This document shows, one piece after another, positions 1 through 5,899 of a DNA stretch of 6,330 bases. The translations under genes were made by a program, and so were the position numbers. The stretch's first letter is position 1. Each line of letters begins with the position of its first letter. A model generated the notes under the pieces. The model saw only the letters and a list, made by a program, of their open reading frames with translations, was not told the origin of the DNA and ran no database searches. The DNA is taken from NCBI GenBank assembly GCA_947177315.1, contig CAMWTX010000093.1:1-6330 (forward strand), written 5' to 3'. The DNA comes from an uncultured Bacteroidales bacterium (GTDB lineage: Bacteria > Bacteroidota > Bacteroidia > Bacteroidales > P3).

Positions 1-110
1 GCCGCAAACTCCCCGACGGCGCTTACTTTTACTTTATCTCCTACAAAAACGCCTACGGAAAAAAGAAATATCAGAGCGGAAGCATCACGATTCTCGGCTC
101 CAGGGAGTGA
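1..110 (+). CDS. C-terminal end of a secreted protein with a gliding-motility/T9SS type B sorting domain (partial)
   Basis: Frame 3 is open from the left edge to TGA at 108-110 and gives 35 residues, including LPDGAYFYFISYKN followed by GKKKYQSGSITIL. This LPDG-x-Y-x-Y ... G-x-(I/V)-T-(I/L)-(I/L) pattern is the typical last strand pair of the gliding-motility-associated C-terminal domain (CHU_C / TIGR04131-like). That domain marks proteins exported by the Bacteroidota type IX secretion system. Only the tail is visible, so the passenger function is unknown. The protein ends in GSRE, a few residues beyond the usual end of the domain. The gene converges with the Mpl-type ligase gene on the other strand, separated by 82 nt that hold a repeat and hairpin. 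Domain identity is from recalled family pattern, not a search. Confidence 0.72.
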   Translation, partial: RKLPDGAYFYFISYKNAYGKKKYQSGSITILGSRE

Positions 111-194
111 GGCGTCCACCGCACCTTCCAACGAAGCGAATTGTCATCCAAAACACCAAATCGAAGGTAAAAAGTGTTTTGGATTGGGTCGCTT
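111..194. repeat. Dispersed intergenic repeat, copy 1 (right module followed by left module)
   Basis: This interval fills the gap between the two convergent genes. Its first part (124-153) matches the right arm of the palindromic element at 5754-5899. There is an exact 14-mer CCTTCCAACGAAGC (124-137 and 5862-5875), followed by a near match ending in TCCAAAA (147-153 and 5885-5891). Its second part (161-184) matches that element's left end: TCGAAGG (161-167 and 5765-5771), then an A-rich stretch, then TTTTGGAT (177-184 and 5785-5792). The module order is the reverse of the other copy. The right edge touches the stop codon of the Mpl-type gene (193-195). Confidence 0.68.
134..194. terminator. 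Hairpin between convergent genes, possible bidirectional transcription stop
   Basis: ATCCAAAACAC (146-156) and GTGTTTTGGAT (174-184) form a perfect 11-bp stem around a 17-nt loop. After a short internal bulge the stem can extend with AAGCGA (134-139) against TCGCTT (189-194). It lies 36 nt past the plus-strand stop codon and 9 nt past the minus-strand stop codon, where a shared terminator would sit. No T-tract follows the stem on either strand, so it is not a classical intrinsic terminator. It could equally be only the folded end of the repeat family. Confidence 0.42.
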
Positions 195-1569
195 AGCGAA
201 CCGTTAATGTGTTGGCCAGTTCCTTCTCATCCACCCCATCGAAATTCCCCGAAGTCATCCACAGCAGATTGGCGTTCTTCCAGGCCATGGCCTTCAGATC
301 GCGCACCAGCAGGGCGCTGTCGTCATAGACATGCAGGTCTTTCCGGCCAAAGGCCTCGTAGATCATATCGGCGGTGATGGGTTCCAGTTTCTTGTGTTCC
401 ACCGCCTTGGGGTTGAAATAGACAAAAGCCGTATCCGCCTTGTCCATGCAGCCCTTGTAGTGCGAAAAGAAAATCTTGCTGAGGCTGCTGAAGGTATGCA
501 GTTCCATGCACGCCACCAAGGCACGTTGCGGATATTGTTCCTTTACCGCCGCAATCGTAGCCTGCAGTTTGGAGGGCGAATGGGCAAAGTCCTTATAGAC
601 AGTTACCGATACCGCCGCATTTTCAGCAATTTTTTCCAAGCGGCGCGAAGCCCCTTTGAAATGCACGATGCTTTTCAGGAAGACCTCATCTTCCACGCCC
701 AAGCTGCGGCATACCTGCCATGCGGCAAAGATGTTCTGCATATTGTGACGGCCGAACACCTGCAAAGGATATACCTTGCCCCCATGAAGCAATTCCGTAC
801 CGTTCTCGGCAACGCGGTATTCCGGCACCGAGTACGGGCGGAACGTAATGTCGGTGCGTTCTTTCTTGAGGTTTTCGGCTATCTTCCTTACCTCCGGGTC
901 TTCCTCATAATAGGCGAATGTGCCTTGGGGCTCGATGCTCTTGGCAAAGAGGTCGAACTGGGAAACATAATTCTCGAAAGTGGGGAAAACGTTGATGTGG
1001 TCCCAGGCGATACCGTTCACCACCGCGATGTCGGGATGGTAAAGGTGAAATTTGGGGCGGCGGTCAATCGGCGAGGTCAGGTATTCATCGCCCTCCAGTA
1101 CCATTACCTTAGCGGTGCTGCTGAGGCGCACCATGATGTCGTAGCCTTCCAACTGCGCGCCCACCATATAGTCGCATTCCAGGCCGGCATCCTTGAGCAC
1201 GTGCAGAATCATGGCCGTTACCGAAGTCTTTCCGTGGCTTCCGCCCACCACCACGCGCGTTTTGTCTTTCGACTGTTCGTAGAGGTATTCCGGATAGGAG
1301 TAGATTTTAAGTCCCAGTTCCTTGGCGCGCAACAGTTCGGGATTGTCCGCGCGGGCGTGCATGCCCAGAATCACGGCATCCAAATCGGAGGTGATGCGCT
1401 GCGGAAACCAACCCGGCTGGGCAGGCAACAAACCGTAGCGTTCCAAACGGCTCTTGGCGGGATCGAAAATCTCGTCGTCCGAACCGCTTACTTCATACCC
1501 TTTCAAATGCAGTGCCATGGCCAAATTGTGCATGGCGCTGCCCCCTATGGCGATAAAATGTACTTTCAT
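193..1569 (-). CDS. mpl: Mpl-type Mur ligase (UDP-MurNAc : L-Ala-gamma-D-Glu-meso-DAP ligase), peptidoglycan recycling
   Basis: This 458-residue cytoplasmic Mur ligase has all three family domains. The N-terminal Rossmann-like UDP-binding domain starts with MKVHFIAIGGSAMHNLA. The central ATPase domain has the P-loop GGSHGKTS (109-116), the acidic LEGDEY (158-163) and WDHINVF (189-195). The C-terminal domain has FGRHNMQN (272-279), FKGASRRLE (304-312) and KDFAHSPSK (326-334). GGSAMHNLA in place of the usual MurC GIGG(I/S)GMS, together with the FKGASRR and DFAHSPSK segments, favours Mpl over MurC. Mpl joins recycled murein tripeptide to UDP-MurNAc using ATP. The length fits the family. It is the last gene of the operon, starting 21 nt after the transketolase C-terminal half. 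No clear Shine-Dalgarno precedes the ATG, as is usual in Bacteroidota. MurC is the alternative assignment, and substrate specificity is inferred from motifs only. Confidence 0.85.
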   Translation of the reverse strand: MKVHFIAIGGSAMHNLAMALHLKGYEVSGSDDEIFDPAKSRLERYGLLPAQPGWFPQRITSDLDAVILGMHARADNPELLRAKELGLKIYSYPEYLYEQSKDKTRVVVGGSHGKTSVTAMILHVLKDAGLECDYMVGAQLEGYDIMVRLSSTAKVMVLEGDEYLTSPIDRRPKFHLYHPDIAVVNGIAWDHINVFPTFENYVSQFDLFAKSIEPQGTFAYYEEDPEVRKIAENLKKERTDITFRPYSVPEYRVAENGTELLHGGKVYPLQVFGRHNMQNIFAAWQVCRSLGVEDEVFLKSIVHFKGASRRLEKIAENAAVSVTVYKDFAHSPSKLQATIAAVKEQYPQRALVACMELHTFSSLSKIFFSHYKGCMDKADTAFVYFNPKAVEHKKLEPITADMIYEAFGRKDLHVYDDSALLVRDLKAMAWKNANLLWMTSGNFDGVDEKELANTLTVR

Positions 1570-1590
1570 GGCGGAAACGCAATGTGTGGT

Positions 1591-2547
1591 TTATTTCTTA
1601 CGGGCCAGCAAGGCTTCGGCTTTCTTGACGATGCCGGCGGCGTTCAAACCGTAGAGGTCAAGCAGTTCCTGCGGCTTTCCGCTTTGGCCGAAACGGTCAT
1701 CCACCCCCAGCATTTCCATGGGAACGGGATAATTCCGAATCAGGAAATTAGCCACCGCGTCGCCCAGACCGCCGTTGAGCTGGTGTTCTTCGCAAGTGAG
1801 CACGCAACCTGTTTTCTTGACCGAAGCCAACACGCAGGCCGTGTCGAGCGGTTTGAGCGTAGCCATATCGATTACTTCGGCATGGATGCCTTTCTGTTCC
1901 AAAGCCTCCGCCGCTTCCAAGGCCGGCCATACCAAATGCCCGATGGCGATAATCGTCAGGTCGCTCCCCTCTTGCAGCACATAGCCTTTGCCGATTTCAA
2001 ACGGACGGTCGGCCGGCGTGAAATTGGGCACGGTGGGACGCCCGCAGCGCAGATACACCGGCCCGGCGTATCTTGCCACCGCCACGGTTGCCTGCACCGC
2101 CTGGTTGTAGTCACAAGGGTGAACCACCGCCATGCCCGGCATCATGCGCATCATGCCCATGTCTTCCAGAGCCTGGTGCGTGGCACCGTCCTCGCCCACG
2201 CTCAGACCCGCATGCGGCGCGTAAATCTTTACATTGGCCTGGGAATAAGCCACCGACTGACGGATCTGGTCATACACACGCCCGGTGGAAAATTCGGCGA
2301 AAGTGCCCGTAAAGGGAATCTTGCCCGCCACTGCCAGACCGGCGGCGATGCCTATCATGTTGGCTTCGGCGATCCCCACTTGAAAGAAACGTTCGGGATA
2401 AGCCTTGGCAAAAGCGTCCATCTTTACCGAACCGGTCAGGTCGGCCGCCAGCGCAACCACTTGCGGCAACTCCTGCGCGGCCAGCATCAGCCCCGCGCCG
2501 AATCCGGAACGTGTATCTTTTTTTTCGGTGTAGGAATATTTATTCAT
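1591..2547 (-). CDS. Transketolase, C-terminal subunit (pyrimidine-binding and C-terminal domains)
   Basis: This 318-residue protein is the second half of a split transketolase. Residues about 10-170 form the pyrimidine-binding domain. It contains AADLTGSV (34-41) and GIAEANMIGIAAGLA (58-71), where E61 matches the conserved catalytic Glu that activates the thiamine diphosphate aminopyrimidine ring. It also contains the GEDGATHQ loop (118-125). From about 185 onward is the transketolase C-terminal domain, with LTIIAIGH, a conserved CEEH and the GLGDAV segment. With the N-terminal subunit it should transfer two-carbon ketol units between sugar phosphates. The partner gene is upstream in the same operon but not adjacent, because a VWA gene lies between them. 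DXS and pyruvate dehydrogenase E1-beta share the fold, but the GIAEANM motif and short length fit split transketolase best. Confidence 0.92.
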   Translation of the reverse strand: MNKYSYTEKKDTRSGFGAGLMLAAQELPQVVALAADLTGSVKMDAFAKAYPERFFQVGIAEANMIGIAAGLAVAGKIPFTGTFAEFSTGRVYDQIRQSVAYSQANVKIYAPHAGLSVGEDGATHQALEDMGMMRMMPGMAVVHPCDYNQAVQATVAVARYAGPVYLRCGRPTVPNFTPADRPFEIGKGYVLQEGSDLTIIAIGHLVWPALEAAEALEQKGIHAEVIDMATLKPLDTACVLASVKKTGCVLTCEEHQLNGGLGDAVANFLIRNYPVPMEMLGVDDRFGQSGKPQELLDLYGLNAAGIVKKAEALLARKK

Positions 2548-2566
2548 GGCTTGTAGGTTTTCTCAT

Positions 2567-3958
2567 TTACAAATTCACATCTACCGTGGCTCCAGGCTTG
2601 AGCACGAAGGTTTTCTCGCGCGTTGCCGAAGTGCGCAGGTTGTAGCGCGAACGATACACGATGCGGTAGGGTCCGGGGCGCAGATAAAGGGTTTCGGAGG
2701 TCTTGTCCTCCGAAAAGTTATATATCAGTTTCTGCGAGCCATCCTCTTCCAACAAATAGAGCGTACCGTAGCCCGAACCGTTGCGCCGGAACACCAGGAT
2801 GCCCAGCATCGGCAAATCAATCGTGGTGGTCTTGTTGGGGCTTATCGCCACATTCTTGAGGCTTACGGGCGGCAAGGTAAGGATGTCTATGTCGTACGTG
2901 CCCGCCAGATAACGGTTGTTGGCGTTTATGTACTGCACGTTCACAATTTCCGTCTGCCCCGGTTTGCGAACCACGCAAGGGGTGTTTTCGGTAACCGAAG
3001 CGCGTGAACCCTTCATCGAAACCAGTAGGTTGCCCTGCGCGGCAGGTGCCGCTATGGTGTTGTGCCGTCCGGTGCGGACCACAATCGAATCCATGCGCAA
3101 GGGCGGCAAGGTATGCACCACCATGTCGTACACATGCAAGGGGTCGAGGGTCAAGGTGTCGGGGCGTCCGTAATAATTGAGCGTATGCACGTAGTTGTAA
3201 ACCACGTTGCCCGAAACATGGTCATAAAAGGTCATGTTCAGGTTGGTAACCGTGGGCGAACCGTCGGCGTCGAGCAGGTTCACCTGCGCGGTGGTATTGT
3301 TCAAGGCTTGGGAGATAACGATTTCGAACGCCCGTACAAAGTCGTTTTCGTCGGAAGCGTCGAAATATTCGCCCACACATTGAAATTCGTTCGAGAAGTC
3401 TTTGCCGATGCCGATAATGAAAGGCTTGAGCGCGATGCCCTGTTTTTGAAGAATCCGGGAGGCCGCACAGGGGTCGCCTCCGCATTCCTCGATGCCGTCG
3501 GTGATAAGGATAATCAGGTTGCGGCAGTTATCGCAAGGCGGAAAATCCTTGGCGGCCTCGGTAAGCGAATAAGCGATAGGGGTTGCGCCCTTGGGCACGA
3601 GACCTTTGATTACCTGCACTATCTTTTTGCCGTTGCCGAAAGAAAAAGGAACTTCCAGCTTGCTGTCGTTGCAATCCAAGGGAGGGTAATGGCTCTGATG
3701 CCCATACACGCGCAAGGCCAGCTGCACGTTGTCGAGCCGGCTCAACGAATCCACGATTTCTGACACAAGCCTCTTGGAGATAACCATTTTAGATGCGCTC
3801 TGCCAACGGGCGTTCATCGAGTTGGAGGCATCGTAGATAAGCAGAATACGGTTCAAGGGGCGCGCTCCCTCCTGCCCTTGCGCCAGAAGCGGCAACAGCA
3901 GGCAGCAAGCCAGTGCCCAAAGTCTTATCTTATGGAAATATCCGCCTAAGCCTTGCAT
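2567..3958 (-). CDS. Secreted VWA-domain protein with repeated beta-rich C-terminal modules
   Basis: This protein has 463 residues. Residues 1 to about 28 look like a Sec signal peptide: basic HKIR, hydrophobic LWALACCLLLPLLA, then AQG with likely cleavage near residue 28. A von Willebrand A domain follows (about 36-220) with a complete metal-ion site: DASNS (D43, S45, S47), T126 in KGATP, and TDG with D154. It has several Cys residues (96, 142, 145, 159, 164, 194), some of which may pair outside the cytoplasm. The remaining half is predicted beta-rich and repeats a module: YDMVVHTLPP at 277-286, YDIDILTLPP at 355-364, and a divergent YRIVYRS at 431-437. No membrane anchor or T9SS tail is seen at the C-terminus, which suggests a periplasmic or otherwise secreted protein. 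It starts 12 nt after the transketolase N-half stop and ends 19 nt before the C-half start. Ligand and function are unknown. Confidence 0.85.
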   Translation of the reverse strand: MQGLGGYFHKIRLWALACCLLLPLLAQGQEGARPLNRILLIYDASNSMNARWQSASKMVISKRLVSEIVDSLSRLDNVQLALRVYGHQSHYPPLDCNDSKLEVPFSFGNGKKIVQVIKGLVPKGATPIAYSLTEAAKDFPPCDNCRNLIILITDGIEECGGDPCAASRILQKQGIALKPFIIGIGKDFSNEFQCVGEYFDASDENDFVRAFEIVISQALNNTTAQVNLLDADGSPTVTNLNMTFYDHVSGNVVYNYVHTLNYYGRPDTLTLDPLHVYDMVVHTLPPLRMDSIVVRTGRHNTIAAPAAQGNLLVSMKGSRASVTENTPCVVRKPGQTEIVNVQYINANNRYLAGTYDIDILTLPPVSLKNVAISPNKTTTIDLPMLGILVFRRNGSGYGTLYLLEEDGSQKLIYNFSEDKTSETLYLRPGPYRIVYRSRYNLRTSATREKTFVLKPGATVDVNL

Positions 3959-3970
3959 GTTCGGGGCATT

Positions 3971-4819
3971 TTAATAATCACCGTATTGCGTTTGGGGCAG
4001 TTGCGCGAGGGCGGCCTGCGCCTGTTCGTCGTTGGGCGCGGTGCCGTGCCATTTGGCGAGGTTCTTCATGAAATCCACACCAAAACCCATTTCGGTGCGC
4101 ATCACAATCATCACCGGTTTTCCCTTTCCCGTATGTTCCCGTGCGGTTTTGAGCGTGCTTTCCACTTGCGCCACATCGTTGCCGTTCATCGAAAGCACGT
4201 CCCAGCCGAACGCGGTGAACTTGGCGTTCAAATCGCCCAGATCCATCACATCCTTGGTGGCGCCGTCTATCTGCAAACCGTTGTGATCCACCACCGAAAT
4301 CAGATTATCCACTTTCTTGGCACCGGCAAACATGGCGCTTTCCCAAATCTGCCCTTCTTCCAGTTCGCCATCGCCGTGGAGGGTATAGACAAGATGCCGG
4401 TCACCGTCCATTTTCTTGGCCAAGGCCATGCCGATGGCGTTCGACATGCCCTGCCCCAGCGAGCCGGAGGCCATGCGGATGCCGGGCAAATGGTGGGATA
4501 TGCTGGGATGCCCTTGCAGACGGCTTCCCAACTGGCGCAAGGTGCCCAATTCGGAAACCGGGAAATAGCCGGTACGCGCCAGAACGCTGTAAAGCACCGG
4601 TGCGATATGTCCGTTGGAAAGGAAAAATACGTCCTGCCCCTTGCCGTCGAGGCTGAATTTTTCCGGGCTGTGTTCCATCATGTTGAAGTACAGAACCGTC
4701 ATAAAATCGGCGCATCCCAAAGAGCCGCCCGTATGACCCGATTTGGCCGCATGAATCATACGTACCACATCTCGGCGAACCTGGGAGGACATCTGTTGTA
4801 ATTCTGCTTGGCTTAACAT
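3971..4819 (-). CDS. Transketolase, N-terminal subunit (thiamine diphosphate-binding)
   Basis: This 282-residue cytoplasmic protein corresponds to the pyrophosphate-binding domain of transketolase. Visible motifs in order are SGHTGGSLGCAD (27-38), SNGHIAPVLY (68-77), QGHP (102-105), SGSLGQG (118-124) and the thiamine diphosphate/metal motif GDGELEEGQ (149-157) closed by N180 in VDHNGLQIDG. H29, H71 and H104 match conserved active-site or substrate-binding histidines of the family. Spacing from GDG to N is normal. It is the first gene of the operon, with a promoter candidate about 35 nt upstream of the ATG. Alone it would be inactive; the pyrimidine domain is encoded at 1591-2547. The start is chosen from the full match at the N-terminus (MLSQAELQQMSSQVRRDVVRM). 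Confidence 0.92.
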   Translation of the reverse strand: MLSQAELQQMSSQVRRDVVRMIHAAKSGHTGGSLGCADFMTVLYFNMMEHSPEKFSLDGKGQDVFFLSNGHIAPVLYSVLARTGYFPVSELGTLRQLGSRLQGHPSISHHLPGIRMASGSLGQGMSNAIGMALAKKMDGDRHLVYTLHGDGELEEGQIWESAMFAGAKKVDNLISVVDHNGLQIDGATKDVMDLGDLNAKFTAFGWDVLSMNGNDVAQVESTLKTAREHTGKGKPVMIVMRTEMGFGVDFMKNLAKWHGTAPNDEQAQAALAQLPQTQYGDY

Positions 4820-4854
4820 CTTAATGCAGTATTTGGAGGAATATCGTTAAGTTA

Positions 4855-4885
4855 CAAATTTCGGAAAAAAAACGACATCTGCAAA
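4855..4885 (-). promoter_or_regulatory. Bacteroides-type promoter of the transketolase-VWA-mpl operon
   Basis: Read on the minus strand, TTTG (4885-4882) is followed by exactly 19 nt and then GAAATTTG (4862-4855). The Bacteroides consensus is TTTG - about 19 nt - TAnnTTTG, so only the first base of the -7 box differs. It predicts a transcription start near 4847 and a leader of about 28 nt to the ATG at 4819. No Shine-Dalgarno is seen in the leader. Confidence 0.6.
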
Positions 4886-4958
4886 GGCGGTTTTCTTGTA
4901 GAACAGTACATAATAGACTAATTCTTCCGTAGCGTGCGGTTAATCATAGGCCTTTCTA

Positions 4959-5291
4959 TCACCAAAGGGCAACCTTGCCGATGTAACCCAAATCGAGCGT
5001 AGCGGAGGCAATGCCCAATGCTTTGAAAACACGGCTCATGGTAGGCAGCGTGATAACGCTCTTGCCTTTTTCGAGGCGCGAAATCTGTGCCCGTTGAACG
5101 CCTATCCTTTTTCCTAACTCTTCTTGGGTCAGGTGTTGCGCCTGCCGGGCTTTCTTAATGGCTTCCCCCACATAATAAGCATGAAGCTCTTCTTTGAGCC
5201 TAACCTCCATGCCATCCCTTTCGGGCGTGCCTTTCTTGCCCCAAACATCATCCACCAATACGCTCAAGGGCGTTAATTTATGCCTCGTCAT
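4959..5291 (-). CDS. XRE-family antitoxin, HigA-like
   Basis: This protein has 110 residues. A Cro/C1-type helix-turn-helix occupies about 42-95: IKKARQAQHLTQEELGKRIG, then the recognition-helix segment VQRAQISRLEKGK. The N-terminal segment (GKKGTPERDGMEVRL) resembles that of Bacteroidota antitoxins paired with Gp49-like toxins. It should bind and neutralise the toxin encoded just upstream and, with it, repress their shared promoter. The start codon lies inside the toxin gene (14-nt overlap, ATGACGAGGCATAA), which points to translational coupling. The neighbouring stretch is more AT-rich than the transketolase genes, as expected for a transferred module. The family call is from motif recognition. 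Confidence 0.87.
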   Translation of the reverse strand: MTRHKLTPLSVLVDDVWGKKGTPERDGMEVRLKEELHAYYVGEAIKKARQAQHLTQEELGKRIGVQRAQISRLEKGKSVITLPTMSRVFKALGIASATLDLGYIGKVALW

Positions 5292-5640
5292 AATCTTTGC
5301 CTTTCTGTATAAAGTATTCGAGCCGTATTGCTTCAGCCTTCCTAATTTCCTTTTTCGGTGTCTTTTGGGTTTTCTTTACCATTCCATGAGTGGCAATCAC
5401 CAAGGTTTCCTTTTCGGTGTCCCAAAAGGAGAACAGCCGGTAACACACTCCGTTGAACAAGGTGCGGAATTCCCAAATAGGCGTATTGCCGCCCAATTTC
5501 TTGAAAAGGTCTTTATCCATTTCCCCGCCCTCCACGCGCAGAAGATTATAGGTTATTTTCTTCTGAGCCTTTTCCGATAGCGAGCGGATAAATGATTCCG
5601 CCTCTTCCATCAACACCACGGTGATTTTTAACCCCTCCAT
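5278..5640 (-). CDS. RelE/HigB-superfamily toxin, phage Gp49-like (DUF891)
   Basis: This 120-residue protein carries the hallmarks of the Gp49-like branch of RelE toxins. They are FKKLGGNTPIWEFRT (46-60), a Tyr-Arg pair YRLFSF (67-72), and THGMVKKTQKTPKKEI (84-99) followed by AxAIRLEYF. These toxins are usually ribosome-dependent mRNA endonucleases. R59, R68 and K89/K90 are at positions usually conserved, so the toxin looks intact, but activity cannot be judged from sequence. It is the first gene of a toxin-first (HigBA-order) pair. Its ATG is about 23 nt downstream of the -7 box of a promoter candidate. Mobile-genome maintenance or stress response are the general roles of such pairs; nothing here decides between them. 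Confidence 0.88.
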   Translation of the reverse strand: MEGLKITVVLMEEAESFIRSLSEKAQKKITYNLLRVEGGEMDKDLFKKLGGNTPIWEFRTLFNGVCYRLFSFWDTEKETLVIATHGMVKKTQKTPKKEIRKAEAIRLEYFIQKGKDYDEA

Positions 5641-5662
5641 ATCCGTGAATTAAAAATCAATG

Positions 5663-5693
5663 CAAAGATAATAATTGTTTCCATGCAATGAAA
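5663..5693 (-). promoter_or_regulatory. Bacteroides-type promoter of the toxin-antitoxin pair
   Basis: On the minus strand TTTC (5693-5690) is followed by 19 nt and a perfect -7 box TATCTTTG (5670-5663), fitting the Bacteroides TTTG-N19-TAnnTTTG consensus except for one base in the -33 box. The start codon of the toxin gene is at 5640, so the predicted leader is only about 15-20 nt. Confidence 0.62.
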
Positions 5694-5694
5694 C
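5677..5694. promoter_or_regulatory. Inverted-repeat operator candidate over the toxin-antitoxin -33 box
   Basis: GTTTC (5677-5681) and GAAAC (5690-5694) form an inverted repeat separated by 8 nt, one turn centre to centre. The right arm covers the -33 element. A repressor dimer bound here would block RNA polymerase, which fits the autorepression usual for HigBA-type pairs, with the XRE protein as the likely binder. Binding is inferred. Confidence 0.45.
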
Positions 5695-5753
5695 TTTTTT
5701 TTTAGTTGGAATATATACTATAAACCCCGAAATTTGATTTTATCGAAAAAATG

Positions 5754-5899
5754 GATTGCCGATTTCGAAGGCAAGAAAAAATGATTTTGGATGGTGAGAT
5801 GCGAGGCGGAAGGCGCAGGCAACGAGGGAGCGTACTTATGTACGTGACCGAGGAAGACAAGCCTTCCAACGAAGCAGATTGCCGTCCAAAATCATTTTT
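5754..5899. repeat. Long palindromic intergenic element, copy 2 (MITE- or REP-like)
   Basis: The core (5777-5899, 123 bp) has perfect 15-bp terminal inverted repeats, AAAAATGATTTTGGA (5777-5791) and TCCAAAATCATTTTT (5885-5899). The arms then match imperfectly towards the centre, sharing GGAAGGC/GCCTTCC and ending in CGTAC (5831-5835) and GTACG (5840-5844) around a 4-nt loop. An 8-bp direct repeat GATTGCCG occurs at 5754-5761 and 5877-5884, 123 bp apart. Small ORFs across it have no protein-like features. On the minus strand the right arm starts at the preceding gene's stop codon and the left arm runs into a T-rich stretch, so in RNA it could fold as one large hairpin and stop or stabilise that transcript. 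Confidence 0.75.

Noticed and set aside
331..2556. A 741-codon plus-strand open frame running antisense to both mpl and the transketolase C-half
   Set aside because: It is codon-aligned with the two minus-strand genes, which share one frame. It is open only because those genes rarely use TTA, CTA and TCA codons. Its translation is rich in His, Arg and Gly without any domain, and the minus-strand proteins have clear catalytic motifs.
3062..3763. A 233-codon plus-strand open frame opposite the VWA gene
   Set aside because: It is a codon-register shadow; the VWA frame has a signal peptide and a complete MIDAS site.
3953..4801. A 282-codon plus-strand open frame opposite the transketolase N-half
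   Set aside because: It is a mirror of the real gene in the same codon register, with no recognisable motifs.
4820..4958. A possible intrinsic terminator after the toxin-antitoxin pair
   Set aside because: Only short stems such as AAGGCCT and CCG/CGG are found near 4935-4957, without a following T-tract. The long T run on the minus strand near 4865-4872 is not preceded by a stem and lies inside the promoter spacer.
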